A stretch of 64,000 nt of DNA, from contig NZ_JAMPJU010000001.1 in the NCBI RefSeq assembly GCF_025840185.1, positions 372,001 to 436,000 of the forward strand. The letters are read 5' to 3'. Source of the stretch: Brenneria izbisi. GTDB taxonomy: Bacteria; Pseudomonadota; Gammaproteobacteria; Enterobacterales; Enterobacteriaceae. The position numbers and the translations under genes are program-made. The notes under the pieces were generated by a model, which was not told the origin of the DNA, did no database searches, and saw nothing but the letters and a program-made list of their open reading frames with translations. Below are positions 22,109 to 30,588 of this stretch, piece after piece. Position 1 is the first letter of the stretch; the number at the start of each line of letters is the position of its first letter.

Positions 22109-22155
22109 TGACATTTGTCATATATAAATGTAGACAATTGTCAGGTTGGTATCAA
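22109..22155 (-). promoter_or_regulatory. RES-Xre promoter with two operator palindromes
   Basis: On the minus strand TTGATA (22150-22155) and TACATT (22127-22132) are separated by 17 bases, a good sigma-70 pair. The palindrome GACAATTGTC (22133-22142) fills the spacer, and TGACA-AA-TGTCA (22109-22120) lies just downstream. Both share TGACA half-sites, fitting autorepression by the antitoxin. Confidence 0.65.
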
Positions 22156-22234
22156 GAGATTCCATTAAGACCGGCTTTATGACTTGTGGTACAAGGATGT
22201 CTGAGCACAATGTCACGCATATTCAATAAGTCTT

Positions 22235-23095
22235 TTAAATCGCGGCAATACAGAGTTCTTCGCTTTCTTCCAATTGAGTTTTCAGTACGGATTGCTCAAC
22301 CTGACGACAGGCCCGTTCAGTGGCTTCCGTCAATGAATAACCTTTTAAAAGCCAAGCCGTTAGCTCTGCGCAAAACAGATCCCCCGTCCCTTTTGGCGAG
22401 ATAGGCAACCTGGCGTGATTGATGACGACCGCATCATCGCGGGTAACGCATATGACTTGAATGTTTTTTGTATCCGATGTGCCAGCCGCGCTGGTTACCA
22501 CCACCCATTCGATATTTCCCTGGAGCAAGGATTTCGCGGCGGTGACGGTGTCTTCCGCGCTGTGAATTGTTTTTCCGCACAAACATTCCAGTTCAAATGC
22601 ATTCGGTGTCAGTCCGGTTGCCATCGGCAGTAAATATTGACGGTAATACTCGTTGATTTCTTCGCTGACGTAATAACCACAGTCAGTATCGCCCATTACC
22701 GGATCAAGGATAATCTGGATATTTTGGTTGATATCACGCACGGTTTTCAGCCATTGTGCGAGTGGCTGCACCAGTGTCGGCGTGCCGATATAGCCAATGA
22801 CAATGGCACTGACGTGTTTTAATCCATCCCTTTCGAGCAGCCCTTTAAGAAAGCCTTCAAACCACTCAACGGGGACTTTGCCGCCATAACAGGTTGGGTA
22901 GTGAGGCGTGTTGCTCAATATGACCGTCGGCACAAATGAAACCCGTAAACCATGCTGCATTAACGCGGGAACTGCGATACTGTTTCCCACACAACCATAA
23001 ATGACTTGTGATTGAATAGAGATAACATCATATCTTGCCGGACTTGCGCTATAGCCGTTGTGGTCGGGGTTTGGCGTTATTGGTACGTATTTCAA
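22235..23095 (-). CDS. pdxK: Pyridoxine/pyridoxal/pyridoxamine kinase
   Basis: Phosphorylates vitamin B6 vitamers for the PLP salvage pathway. 286 residues with VISIQSQVIYGCVGNSIAVPA at the start, VPTVILSNTPHYPT, DPVMGDTDCGYYV, and the ATP-site KGTGDLFCAEL. These read closer to E. coli PdxK (QSQVVYGSVGNSIAVPA; KGTGDLFCA) than to PdxY. It is divergent from gpgP, with a 314-base region between them. No operon partner. Confidence 0.92.
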   Translation of the reverse strand: MKYVPITPNPDHNGYSASPARYDVISIQSQVIYGCVGNSIAVPALMQHGLRVSFVPTVILSNTPHYPTCYGGKVPVEWFEGFLKGLLERDGLKHVSAIVIGYIGTPTLVQPLAQWLKTVRDINQNIQIILDPVMGDTDCGYYVSEEINEYYRQYLLPMATGLTPNAFELECLCGKTIHSAEDTVTAAKSLLQGNIEWVVVTSAAGTSDTKNIQVICVTRDDAVVINHARLPISPKGTGDLFCAELTAWLLKGYSLTEATERACRQVEQSVLKTQLEESEELCIAAI

Positions 23096-23409
23096 TATGG
23101 TTCCTTATTGCTTACTGTGCGGCTTTGAACAGATCAATGATTTAGTTCACCACATTTTTTCCTGCGCTGTGTAGCATTTTATTTATTCCCACAAAGAAGA
23201 GCGATGTGTTTGCCCTATCCGTCAATGGCGAAGCGCGAGCAAAGGATACGTAAATTTGCGTAAACACCGATTTCCGCATACAGTTAGGTATGGTGATTCA
23301 CATCACACTTTATCCGCATTATCAGGTTGATATCTCAACCAGCTTGGACACAACGTCTTATACGCCCATCGTTATCATCTGTTTATTTCCGATTAATTAT
23401 GGAGAAGCA
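23096..23409. other. Divergent promoter region pdxK/gpgP
   Basis: 314 bases, containing the CRP-like site at 23292-23307. An in-frame ATG at 23290 could extend gpgP upstream, but it has no ribosome site and would overlap that CRP site. No other feature seen. Confidence 0.5.
23292..23307 (+). promoter_or_regulatory. CRP-like site upstream of gpgP
   Basis: GGTGA-N6-TCACA matches the CRP consensus (TGTGA-N6-TCACA) at nine of ten core positions and lies about 100 bases before the gpgP start. Confidence 0.5.
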
Positions 23410-24255
23410 ATGCCTGTATTGAGCGCCAACCTGATGATTTTCAGCGATCTTGACGGCTCGCTGCTGGATCATGATACCTACCGTTGGGAACCCGCTCGTC
23501 CGTGGCTGGCACGTCTGAGGCAATGGCAGATCCCCGTCATTATCACGACCAGTAAAACGGCGGCGGAAGTTGAGCAACTGCAAAACGAACTGGGGTTAAG
23601 TCACCTGCCTTATATTGCGGAAAATGGTGCGTTGATTGTGTTGCCGCCAGCGTGGTGCGCACACTCGGATTATCCACGTAAGATTTTTGATGCTGACTAT
23701 CCGGCTATCTGCGCCCGGCTGCATCAGATACGGGAACGGGAATCTTTTCAATTCAAAGGGTTTGCCGATATGGATAACGAGGCGGTTGCCAGCGTAACGG
23801 GGCTGTCACTGCAAGATGCAGGTTTGGCTCGTCGACGGGAAGCGTCCGAACCGCTGCTATGGCTGGATGACGCCACGGCGTTAGCTCGCTTTCGTCAATG
23901 TCTGGCTGAATATGGGTTGTCGCTAACGCAAGGCGGTCGCTTTTATCATGTAATGGGACAACAAGTTAGTAAGGGACAGGCGGCAGGCTGGATAAAAAAG
24001 CAGTACGTCGATAAAAACGGAACCCAGGTCACCACATTTGGTTTGGGCGATGGCCCGAACGACGTCTCTTTGTTAACTGCTATGGACTACGCGATTTTGA
24101 TTAAAGGGAAAGACAATCAATTAGTTGAACTGCCACCAGATTATGCTGGCAAGCTGTATCGCACACAGGCTATGGGGCCTGTGGGTTGGTGTGAAGGATT
24201 GACGCACTTCATTGGCGATGATTTTTCATCGATAAAACCGGCGTATAAAGCATAA
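23410..24255 (+). CDS. gpgP: Glucosyl-3-phosphoglycerate phosphatase (HAD, MPGP family)
   Basis: 281-residue HAD hydrolase of the mannosyl-3-phosphoglycerate phosphatase family (YedP in E. coli). Catalytic motif DLDGSLLDHDTY, then ITTSKTAAEVEQL, and the C-terminal FGLGDGPNDVSLL metal loop. Because the next gene encodes a glucosyl-3-phosphoglycerate synthase, the natural substrate is probably glucosyl-3-phosphoglycerate, giving glucosylglycerate. Start at 23410 follows a GGAG site; the upstream ATG at 23290 has none. The pair matches the glucosylglycerate pathway reported for Dickeya (Erwinia chrysanthemi). Confidence 0.87.
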   Translation: MPVLSANLMIFSDLDGSLLDHDTYRWEPARPWLARLRQWQIPVIITTSKTAAEVEQLQNELGLSHLPYIAENGALIVLPPAWCAHSDYPRKIFDADYPAICARLHQIRERESFQFKGFADMDNEAVASVTGLSLQDAGLARRREASEPLLWLDDATALARFRQCLAEYGLSLTQGGRFYHVMGQQVSKGQAAGWIKKQYVDKNGTQVTTFGLGDGPNDVSLLTAMDYAILIKGKDNQLVELPPDYAGKLYRTQAMGPVGWCEGLTHFIGDDFSSIKPAYKA

Positions 24256-24277
24256 ACGCAACCTGAGGGAGAATGCG

Positions 24278-25495
24278 ATGAGTGAATTTTATCAGGATGG
24301 GATCATTACCAATTTCCATAATCTGACCCAGCGTAAAGTGGAAGAACTGGAATACGAGCTACAGGTCTTTTCCGGCCAGAACAGCATGGGGCTGATCCTT
24401 CCCTCGCTTTATTCGGAGCTTGAAGGTCCCGCGTTGGGAAATATTGTCGAAATGCTATCGCAGGTAACCTATCTCGGTGAAATCGTGATTGGTCTTGATC
24501 GCGCTGATGAGGCGCAATTTAAGTATGCCCGCGAGTTCTTTTCCCGCTTGCCGCAACGTCACCGCATCTTGTGGAATGACGGGCCTCGCCTGAAAGCGCT
24601 CAGTGAGGAACTGGCGGATAAATCGCTGGCGCCAGTGGAACCGGGTAAAGGCCGCAACGTGTGGTTTTGTGTCGGTTATACACTGGCCTCGCGTCGATCC
24701 GCCTGCGTAGCGCTGCATGATTGTGACATTGTCACGTATAATCGAAATATGTTGGCGCGTTTGCTTTATCCTGTGGCAAATCCACATTTTCATTATGATT
24801 TTTGTAAAGGTTATTATGCACGTGTAGCGGATGGCAAACTCAATGGACGTGTGGGCCGTTTGCTGGTTTTTCCGCTGCTGAAATCGCTGCAAAAGGTTTA
24901 TGGCAATTCAGACTACCTGGATTACATGCGCAGTTATCGTTATCCCCTGTCGGGCGAGTTCGCAATGCGTACGCATATTCTGAATAACCTGAGGATTCCC
25001 AGTGACTGGGGGCTGGAGATTGGCGTGTTGTCGGAAATACACCGGGGAACGGCAACCAGTCGCATTTGTCAGGTGGATATAGCCGATAATTATGATCACA
25101 AGCATCAGCCGATGTCGGAAGATGATCCTCATTCCGGTCTGCAACGTATGGCAAGCGATATCACTAAGGCACTGTATCGTAAGCTGGCGATATTGGGCGT
25201 AAATATCACAACAGATTCGTTTCGGGTTTTGCGCGCCACATATTACCGCACCGCGCTGGATATGATTGATGCATTTGAGCACGATGCGCGTATGAACGGC
25301 CTGCACTTCGATCGGCATACTGAAGAATCTGCCGTGGAACTGTTCTCGGATGTCATTACCCATGCCGGTCAGGTTTACAGCGAAAGTCCGGGCGATAAAC
25401 CCTTCGTGCCAAGCTGGAACCGGGTACAATCAGCGTTTCCTGATATCCTTGAGCGTTTGTACAGCGCTGTAGAAGCCGATAATCAGGACGACTGA
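24278..25495 (+). CDS. gpgS: Glucosyl-3-phosphoglycerate synthase (GT81)
   Basis: 405-residue GT-A glycosyltransferase that joins glucose from an NDP-glucose to 3-phosphoglycerate. Motifs are QVTYLGEIVIGLDRADE near the start, the DxD metal site in VALHDCDIVTY, and GEFAMRTHILNNLRIPSDWGLEIG typical of GpgS proteins. It lies 22 bases after gpgP with a GAGGGAG site, so the two form an operon. The product glucosylglycerate is a compatible solute made under salt stress and nitrogen limitation. Substrate choice (glucose against mannose) is inferred from family. Confidence 0.87.
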   Translation: MSEFYQDGIITNFHNLTQRKVEELEYELQVFSGQNSMGLILPSLYSELEGPALGNIVEMLSQVTYLGEIVIGLDRADEAQFKYAREFFSRLPQRHRILWNDGPRLKALSEELADKSLAPVEPGKGRNVWFCVGYTLASRRSACVALHDCDIVTYNRNMLARLLYPVANPHFHYDFCKGYYARVADGKLNGRVGRLLVFPLLKSLQKVYGNSDYLDYMRSYRYPLSGEFAMRTHILNNLRIPSDWGLEIGVLSEIHRGTATSRICQVDIADNYDHKHQPMSEDDPHSGLQRMASDITKALYRKLAILGVNITTDSFRVLRATYYRTALDMIDAFEHDARMNGLHFDRHTEESAVELFSDVITHAGQVYSESPGDKPFVPSWNRVQSAFPDILERLYSAVEADNQDD

Positions 25496-25581
25496 TACCA
25501 TTTGCCTGAAATATTCTGCGGCGATCTTTCGCATCTGCATCGTTTGTTTGCAAATCATGAACACTGTCAGAGGAAAATAGC

Positions 25582-26331
25582 ATGATTATTTTTGTTACCG
25601 GTGCAACCGCCGGATTTGGCGAGTCAATTACCCGTAAATTTATCAAAGAAGGCCATAAAGTTATCGCAACGGGACGTCGCCAGGCGCGTTTGGATGCACT
25701 AAAAGCGGAACTGGGCGATGCGCTGTACACGTTAACGCTGGATGTCCGTGATCGTAAGGCAATCGAAAACGCTGTCGCCACCCTGCCCGCTGATTGGCGC
25801 GCGATTGATGTGCTGGTGAATAATGCAGGGCTGGCACTGGGGTTGGAGCCTGCTCACAAAGCCTCGGCGGATGACTGGGAAACCATGATTGACACCAATA
25901 ACAAAGGGCTGGTCTTTATGACTCGCGCTCTGTTGCCGGACATGGTCAAACGTCATCGCGGACATGTGATCAACATCGGTTCAACGGCTGGCAACTGGCC
26001 GTATGCCGGTGGAAACGTCTATGGCGCGAGTAAAGCTTTTGTCCGTCAGTTCAGTCTGGGGTTGCGGGCTGACCTGTTTGGTACGCCGATTCGCGTGACG
26101 AATATCGAGCCGGGACTGGTCGGCGGCACCGAGTTCTCCAACGTGCGCTTTAAGGGTAATGAAGATCAAGTGAGTCAGACCTATGGCAATACTCAGCCAC
26201 TGACACCGGATGATGTGACAGAGGCCGTATTCTGGGTGGCGACGTTGCCTGCTCATGTCAATATCAATACATTGGAAATGATGCCGGTTAGCCAATCCTT
26301 CGCGGGGCTGAGCGTGCATCGCGAGAGTTAA
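25582..26331 (+). CDS. ydfG: NADP-dependent short-chain dehydrogenase YdfG
   Basis: 249-residue SDR enzyme. NADP loop TGATAGFGESI near the start, NNAG at about 82-85, catalytic Ser in INIGSTAGNWPY, and YGASKAF with the Tyr/Lys pair. In E. coli YdfG oxidises L-allo-threonine, serine and 3-hydroxypropionate-type 3-hydroxy acids and reduces malonic semialdehyde. Own ribosome site (AGAGGAAAA) before 25582. It is followed by a clear terminator. Confidence 0.93.
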   Translation: MIIFVTGATAGFGESITRKFIKEGHKVIATGRRQARLDALKAELGDALYTLTLDVRDRKAIENAVATLPADWRAIDVLVNNAGLALGLEPAHKASADDWETMIDTNNKGLVFMTRALLPDMVKRHRGHVINIGSTAGNWPYAGGNVYGASKAFVRQFSLGLRADLFGTPIRVTNIEPGLVGGTEFSNVRFKGNEDQVSQTYGNTQPLTPDDVTEAVFWVATLPAHVNINTLEMMPVSQSFAGLSVHRES

Positions 26332-26351
26332 TCGCAGCTTGTCTGAACACT

Positions 26352-26383
26352 GCGGCTGTAATGGCCGCTTTTTATCCTTTTTC
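26352..26383 (+). terminator. Rho-independent terminator of ydfG
   Basis: GCGGC-N7-GCCGC stem followed by TTTTTATCCTTTTT. Confidence 0.8.
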
Positions 26384-26489
26384 GCCCTGATCCGGTTGTA
26401 GTGCTATTGAGATGAAGAATGGTAAGCTACCTTTTGTTATATCATCGTCGTGGCGTTTGTATTAATCATTTGTTCTGTCAAGGTGAAAC

Positions 26490-26840
26490 ATGAACCAACA
26501 TTCCTTTGCTTCTCTGATTCGGGCGTTGATCCCGCTCTCTCTGGTCGTGATGGCTGCGGCTTGGCAACCCGTCGCGCTGGCGGATACCCGCCATGTTGTG
26601 ATTGAATCTGGCGACAGCACCTTATCCAAAGAAGCCGCTCGTCAGAGCAGCGAACAGTGGGATTCCACCCGTTCTCTGCGTAATAAAGTCAATTCCCGTA
26701 CTGAAAAAGAATTCGATAAAATTGAAAAAGCGATCGATGGACGTGAAAAGTGTAATGCCAGCTATAACGTGAATGCTTATTGGGAAGCCAATACAGATCG
26801 TTGTCTTGATCGTCGTACCGGTCGTCCGGTCACGCCTTGA
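26490..26840 (+). CDS. ynfB: DUF1283 periplasmic protein YnfB
   Basis: 116 residues with a signal peptide (hydrophobic residues 10-30, [14 protein letters not shown]..., cleavage near ALA|DT). The mature part is charged, with two cysteines (REKCNASYN and [11 protein letters not shown]) that could form a disulphide. Matches the YnfB/DUF1283 family; function unknown. AAGGTGAAAC precedes the ATG. Confidence 0.87.
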   Translation: MNQHSFASLIRALIPLSLVVMAAAWQPVALADTRHVVIESGDSTLSKEAARQSSEQWDSTRSLRNKVNSRTEKEFDKIEKAIDGREKCNASYNVNAYWEANTDRCLDRRTGRPVTP

Positions 26841-26867
26841 TTTTTAGTCTACGCTTTTATAATCATC

Positions 26868-26905
26868 GTCATCTGTCTGATAAGTTGAAACATCAGACGG
26901 ATGAC
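26868..26905 (+). terminator. Hairpin between ynfB and ynfD
   Basis: GTCATC-T-GTCTGAT pairs with ATCAGAC-G-GATGAC around a 10-base loop. No T tract follows, so it may be a weak terminator or a processing hairpin. Confidence 0.45.
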
Positions 26906-26935
26906 ATGATTTAATCCAAATAAAAGGGTGACAAT

Positions 26936-27238
26936 ATGAAAAAAATCATCATTTTTAGCGCGGCTTTATGTGTCATTGCGCCTCTGGTGGCGCAAGCGTC
27001 TTGCGAAAGTGTCAAAGCTGATATCTCACAGAAAATCATCAATAATGGGGTGCCTGAGTCCGGTTTTTCACTGGAAATCGTGCCTAATGATCAAGTGAGC
27101 CAGGTTGGTGGTCAGGTAGTCGGTCATTGTGAGAATGATTCACAAAAGATTGTTTATACTCGTCACACTGACGATGATATGGGGACGGACAGTCCGATGG
27201 CGCCATCAGAAAGTGAACCGGCGCCACCGGCGCAGTAA
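26936..27238 (+). CDS. ynfD: DUF1161 periplasmic protein YnfD
   Basis: 100 residues: signal peptide ending VAQA|SCES, then a small domain with two cysteines (SCESVKADI and GHCENDSQKIVYTR), and a Pro-rich tail (SEPAPPAQ). This fits DUF1161/YnfD. Function unknown. AGGGTGACA site before the ATG. Synteny with ynfB is as in E. coli. Confidence 0.87.
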   Translation: MKKIIIFSAALCVIAPLVAQASCESVKADISQKIINNGVPESGFSLEIVPNDQVSQVGGQVVGHCENDSQKIVYTRHTDDDMGTDSPMAPSESEPAPPAQ

Positions 27239-27252
27239 CCGCGTTGTCGGCG

Positions 27253-27287
27253 GCCCTCCCTCTGGTTAGGGGGGAGGCATGCTTTTA
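27253..27287 (+). terminator. Terminator after ynfD
   Basis: GCCCTCCC pairs with GGGGGAGGC around a short loop, followed by CATGCTTTTAT. Confidence 0.5.
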
Positions 27288-27321
27288 TCTGGCGGCTTCA
27301 ATGTCTGATGCGAATAGCGGC

Positions 27322-27987
27322 TTAGTTCATAATGGCGGAGAGATCGATATAGGGTGATAAATCACGCTGTTCAGCACGAGGCAGATAAGGTAACTCGCCC
27401 AACTGAGGCGCGGGGATTTTTTTACGCAGTACGGTGATAATTTCCGCATAGTTTGCCAGGCCGGGATTAATACGGTTAGCGACCCAACCTGCCAACGGTA
27501 AACCGTCATTAAGAATAGCCTGAGCGGTTAACAGCGCGTGACTAATACAACCCAGTTTGATGCCGACGACCAACACGACGGGAAGCTGTTCCTGAATAAC
27601 CCATTCGGAATAAGGCCGCAGATCATTCATTAGCGTCCGCCACCCGCCGCTGCCCTCCACCACCACCATATCAGCGTGTTCACTCAGATACTGCAATCCT
27701 TGCGTCATCAAACTGTAATTAATCGAGTATTCACTGGCGCTGATTTCATCTTCCGGCAACGCGATGGGATTTACTTGTTCATAAGTTAACTCAAGAGTAG
27801 ACGCCGACTGTAACAGTTGCGCATCGTGGTTTCTCAGCCCTTCTTCTGTTTCCCTGCACCCTTTTGCAATGGGTTTATAGCCTGCCACGGATTTGCCACT
27901 GATGGTCAATTTTTGCAATAGCGCTCTGGAAACCACCGTTTTTCCAACGGCGGTATCAGTACCTGTGACAAATATACGTTTCAACAT
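27322..27987 (-). CDS. bioD: Dethiobiotin synthetase (BioD2/YnfK)
   Basis: 221-residue ATP-dependent enzyme that closes the ureido ring of dethiobiotin from 7,8-diaminopelargonate and CO2. N-terminal FVTGTDTAVGKTVVSRALL P-loop, KPIAKGCRETEEG, and VVVEGSGGWRTLMND. Gene order next to mlc identifies it as the ynfK paralogue rather than the bioBFCD copy. Start has a GGAGTTAG site. Whether it is needed for biotin or is a spare copy cannot be told here. Confidence 0.9.
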   Translation of the reverse strand: MLKRIFVTGTDTAVGKTVVSRALLQKLTISGKSVAGYKPIAKGCRETEEGLRNHDAQLLQSASTLELTYEQVNPIALPEDEISASEYSINYSLMTQGLQYLSEHADMVVVEGSGGWRTLMNDLRPYSEWVIQEQLPVVLVVGIKLGCISHALLTAQAILNDGLPLAGWVANRINPGLANYAEIITVLRKKIPAPQLGELPYLPRAEQRDLSPYIDLSAIMN

Positions 27988-28167
27988 GAGCTAACTCCGG
28001 GCCACCTGAATAACAAGCACAACAAAATGCTTTCCAATAGTGAAAGTCTAGGCGATGAACTGTTCAGGCGGCTTGCGTTAGCTCAATGTTTTGTTTCTCA
28101 GGACTTTCGTCCTGAAGATAGAGAAGAAAAAAACAGAAGTTTTAAACAGTGCGACAGAAAATATATT

Positions 28168-29385
28168 TTAACCTTGCAGCAACTTCACCAATAGCGAACC
28201 GTTGTACAGCGCGTCTTTCACTAATGCCGCGCCGGGCATCGTCCCCTGATTATAGAAGTGCGTCGCTTCAACCTGAATGTTATGGCTGTATGGCGGGAAA
28301 GACTGCTGACGGATGCATCCTAAAATCGCCGGATATAAAATGCCGGCCGCCTTATTCAGCGGAGAACCGACCAAAATTTTATCCGGGTTGAACAAGTTCA
28401 CCATGATGGCGACAATACGACCAATATTACTACCGACATCCTGAATAATATCTTTTGCCAACGCGTCGCCTTTGAGCGCAGCGTCGCACAGACTATCTAC
28501 GGTGAGCGGTGAACTGTGCAGAATGGAACTCATGGAGGCGCTCATTCGCTGCTGAGCCAGTTCCAACATGCTTTCCGTACCGGCAACGGTTTCGAGGCAA
28601 CCATGATTACCGCAATAGCAGCGTTTACCATAAGGATCGACCTGGGTATGGCCAATTTCAACCAGATTACGGCTGCCTGCATGTAGAATATGGCCGCCGG
28701 TAATGACGCCGGCGCCCACATTGTGATCGATAACAACTTGAATAACGTTCTGCGAGTCGCGTGACGCGCCGTATAACGCTTCCGCCATCGTCCAGGCGCA
28801 GATATCATGTTGCAGATAGATCGGCAGCCCGGTTCGTTGCTCCAGCGCCGGGCCGATAGCCATCTCTTCAACATGATAAAACGGCATGCGATGGATGATA
28901 CCGGCTGCGGCATCAATAATGCCCGGCGCAGTGATGGCGATAGCCGTCAGACGTTCCAGCTTTTTTTGGTGGCGAATGAAGAAATTATCAATTTCACTCA
29001 AAATGCGATCCAGCAAAGGCTGAGCATGTTCGGCTGGCAGTGGAACATTGTCTTCGACCACCAGTTTACTGCTCAAATCACGCAGCGCCAGGGTCATCGA
29101 AAGGCGGCCAATGCGAACGGAAAGGAAGTGCCAGGCCTGAGTATCAAGGATCACGCCGATTGCCGGACGCCCTCTGCTGCCGATATCCTGATATTCCGTT
29201 TCCTGAACCAGATGAGCTTCCAGCAGTTCGCGTACAATTTTGGTGATACTTGCGGGCGCCAGTTGAGCGCGTTTTGACAGTTCGATACGTGATATCGGGC
29301 CATATTTGTCGATCAGTCGGTAAACCGCACCGGCATTCATTTGTTTAATTTGATCGATATGACCTGGTTGACCATCGGCAATCAC
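28168..29385 (-). CDS. mlc: ROK-family glucose repressor Mlc
   Basis: 405 residues starting at GTG with an AGGAG site. N-terminal helix-turn-helix (PGHIDQIKQMNAGAVYRLI...LAPASITKIVRELLEAHLVQ) followed by a ROK domain with the zinc motif CYCGNHGCLETVAG. Mlc represses ptsG, manXYZ, malT and ptsHI, and is drawn to the membrane by unphosphorylated EIICB-Glc when glucose is transported. The near-identical N-terminus to E. coli Mlc and the ynfK-mlc-ynfL-ynfM order settle the identity. Confidence 0.95.
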   Translation of the reverse strand: MIADGQPGHIDQIKQMNAGAVYRLIDKYGPISRIELSKRAQLAPASITKIVRELLEAHLVQETEYQDIGSRGRPAIGVILDTQAWHFLSVRIGRLSMTLALRDLSSKLVVEDNVPLPAEHAQPLLDRILSEIDNFFIRHQKKLERLTAIAITAPGIIDAAAGIIHRMPFYHVEEMAIGPALEQRTGLPIYLQHDICAWTMAEALYGASRDSQNVIQVVIDHNVGAGVITGGHILHAGSRNLVEIGHTQVDPYGKRCYCGNHGCLETVAGTESMLELAQQRMSASMSSILHSSPLTVDSLCDAALKGDALAKDIIQDVGSNIGRIVAIMVNLFNPDKILVGSPLNKAAGILYPAILGCIRQQSFPPYSHNIQVEATHFYNQGTMPGAALVKDALYNGSLLVKLLQG

Positions 29386-29580
29386 AAACCTGGCTCCTAC
29401 TTTTCATTGCGATACGGCGGCTGGGGATCTGTTTTCTACTGTCCTGACGGTTAAAGCCTGCGACGATATGCGCTTTATTTTTCACGCTGCAAAATAAAAA
29501 ACTGCGGGTATGGTGGAGCTTTTCACTAAAGCCGTCAAATATTTGATTCGTTATGTGATTTACCGCACATATTGCATGGA

Positions 29581-30477
29581 TTATCGTCCCAATATCAGCG
29601 CAATCAGCGTTTGTGCCGCCGCACTCAGCGGCAAGTGTCGGGCCGTAACCAGCCACACTTCCGTTGTGGCATCGCTTTCGGCCAGCGACAAATATTTCAC
29701 GCCATCCACTCGGATGCGGGTAAAAGAGGCGGGCAATATGGAAACGCCAAGTCCTGACGAAACCAGCCCGACAATCGTCATCGCCTCGCCTACTTCCTGC
29801 GTAATGTACGGGCTGATGTCGTATCGCTTGAGTATGGTCAGCGTTTCGTCGTATAGCGCCGTGCCCACTGCGCGCGAGAAAAAGACAAAGGGTTCCTGCG
29901 CCAGTTGTCTGATACTGATGGTATTGTCCGTGGCGTGCTTGACCAACGGATGTTCTTCGTGCAAAACCGCGACCAGCGCTTCATGGAGCAACAACTGATG
30001 ATCAAGCGTATCGGGCAACGGGTTATTGCGCATCACCCCAATATCCAGCTTGCCATTCAACAGCGGTTCGATTTGCTGTTTGGTGTTCAGTTCCATCATC
30101 TGAATGTGCACTTCCGGGTAGGACTGACGAAAATGCAGCAGGCTACGTGATACGGTTTTGATAAAGGGGGCCGACGAAGTAAATCCAATAGTCAGTTCCC
30201 CTATTTCACCGCGCTGAATACGTGATGCGCGTTCCGCCGCTTGATCAACCTGATCAATGATGGCCCAGGCTTCTTTCAGAAACATGGCGCCAGCTGGCGT
30301 CAACTGTACCTTGCGGTTATTACGTTCCAGCAGGCGGGCGCCAACCTGTTCTTCCAGAATCTGAATTTGCTGGCTCAATGGCGGTTGAGAAATGTTCAGT
30401 CTTTCCGCGGCGCGGCCAAAATGAAGTTCTTCTGCCACCGCGATGAAGTAGCGCAGATGTCGAAGCTCGATATTCAT
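29581..30477 (-). CDS. ynfL: LysR-type regulator YnfL
   Basis: 298 residues with a typical N-terminal winged helix (RHLRYFIAVAEELHFGRAAERLNISQPPLSQQIQILEE) and a periplasmic-binding-like effector domain. It is divergent from the MFS gene ynfM, 111 bases away, so it probably controls that transporter. Effector unknown. Confidence 0.9.
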   Translation of the reverse strand: MNIELRHLRYFIAVAEELHFGRAAERLNISQPPLSQQIQILEEQVGARLLERNNRKVQLTPAGAMFLKEAWAIIDQVDQAAERASRIQRGEIGELTIGFTSSAPFIKTVSRSLLHFRQSYPEVHIQMMELNTKQQIEPLLNGKLDIGVMRNNPLPDTLDHQLLLHEALVAVLHEEHPLVKHATDNTISIRQLAQEPFVFFSRAVGTALYDETLTILKRYDISPYITQEVGEAMTIVGLVSSGLGVSILPASFTRIRVDGVKYLSLAESDATTEVWLVTARHLPLSAAAQTLIALILGR

Positions 30478-30588
30478 ATGTTAAACATCTTAATTATGAT
30501 TATTAATATATTATACAAAACAATTGTCCCCTTCTATGATCTCATCCTGTTTTGTTTACATGATTACCTTGTACGGTAAGGATTTATC

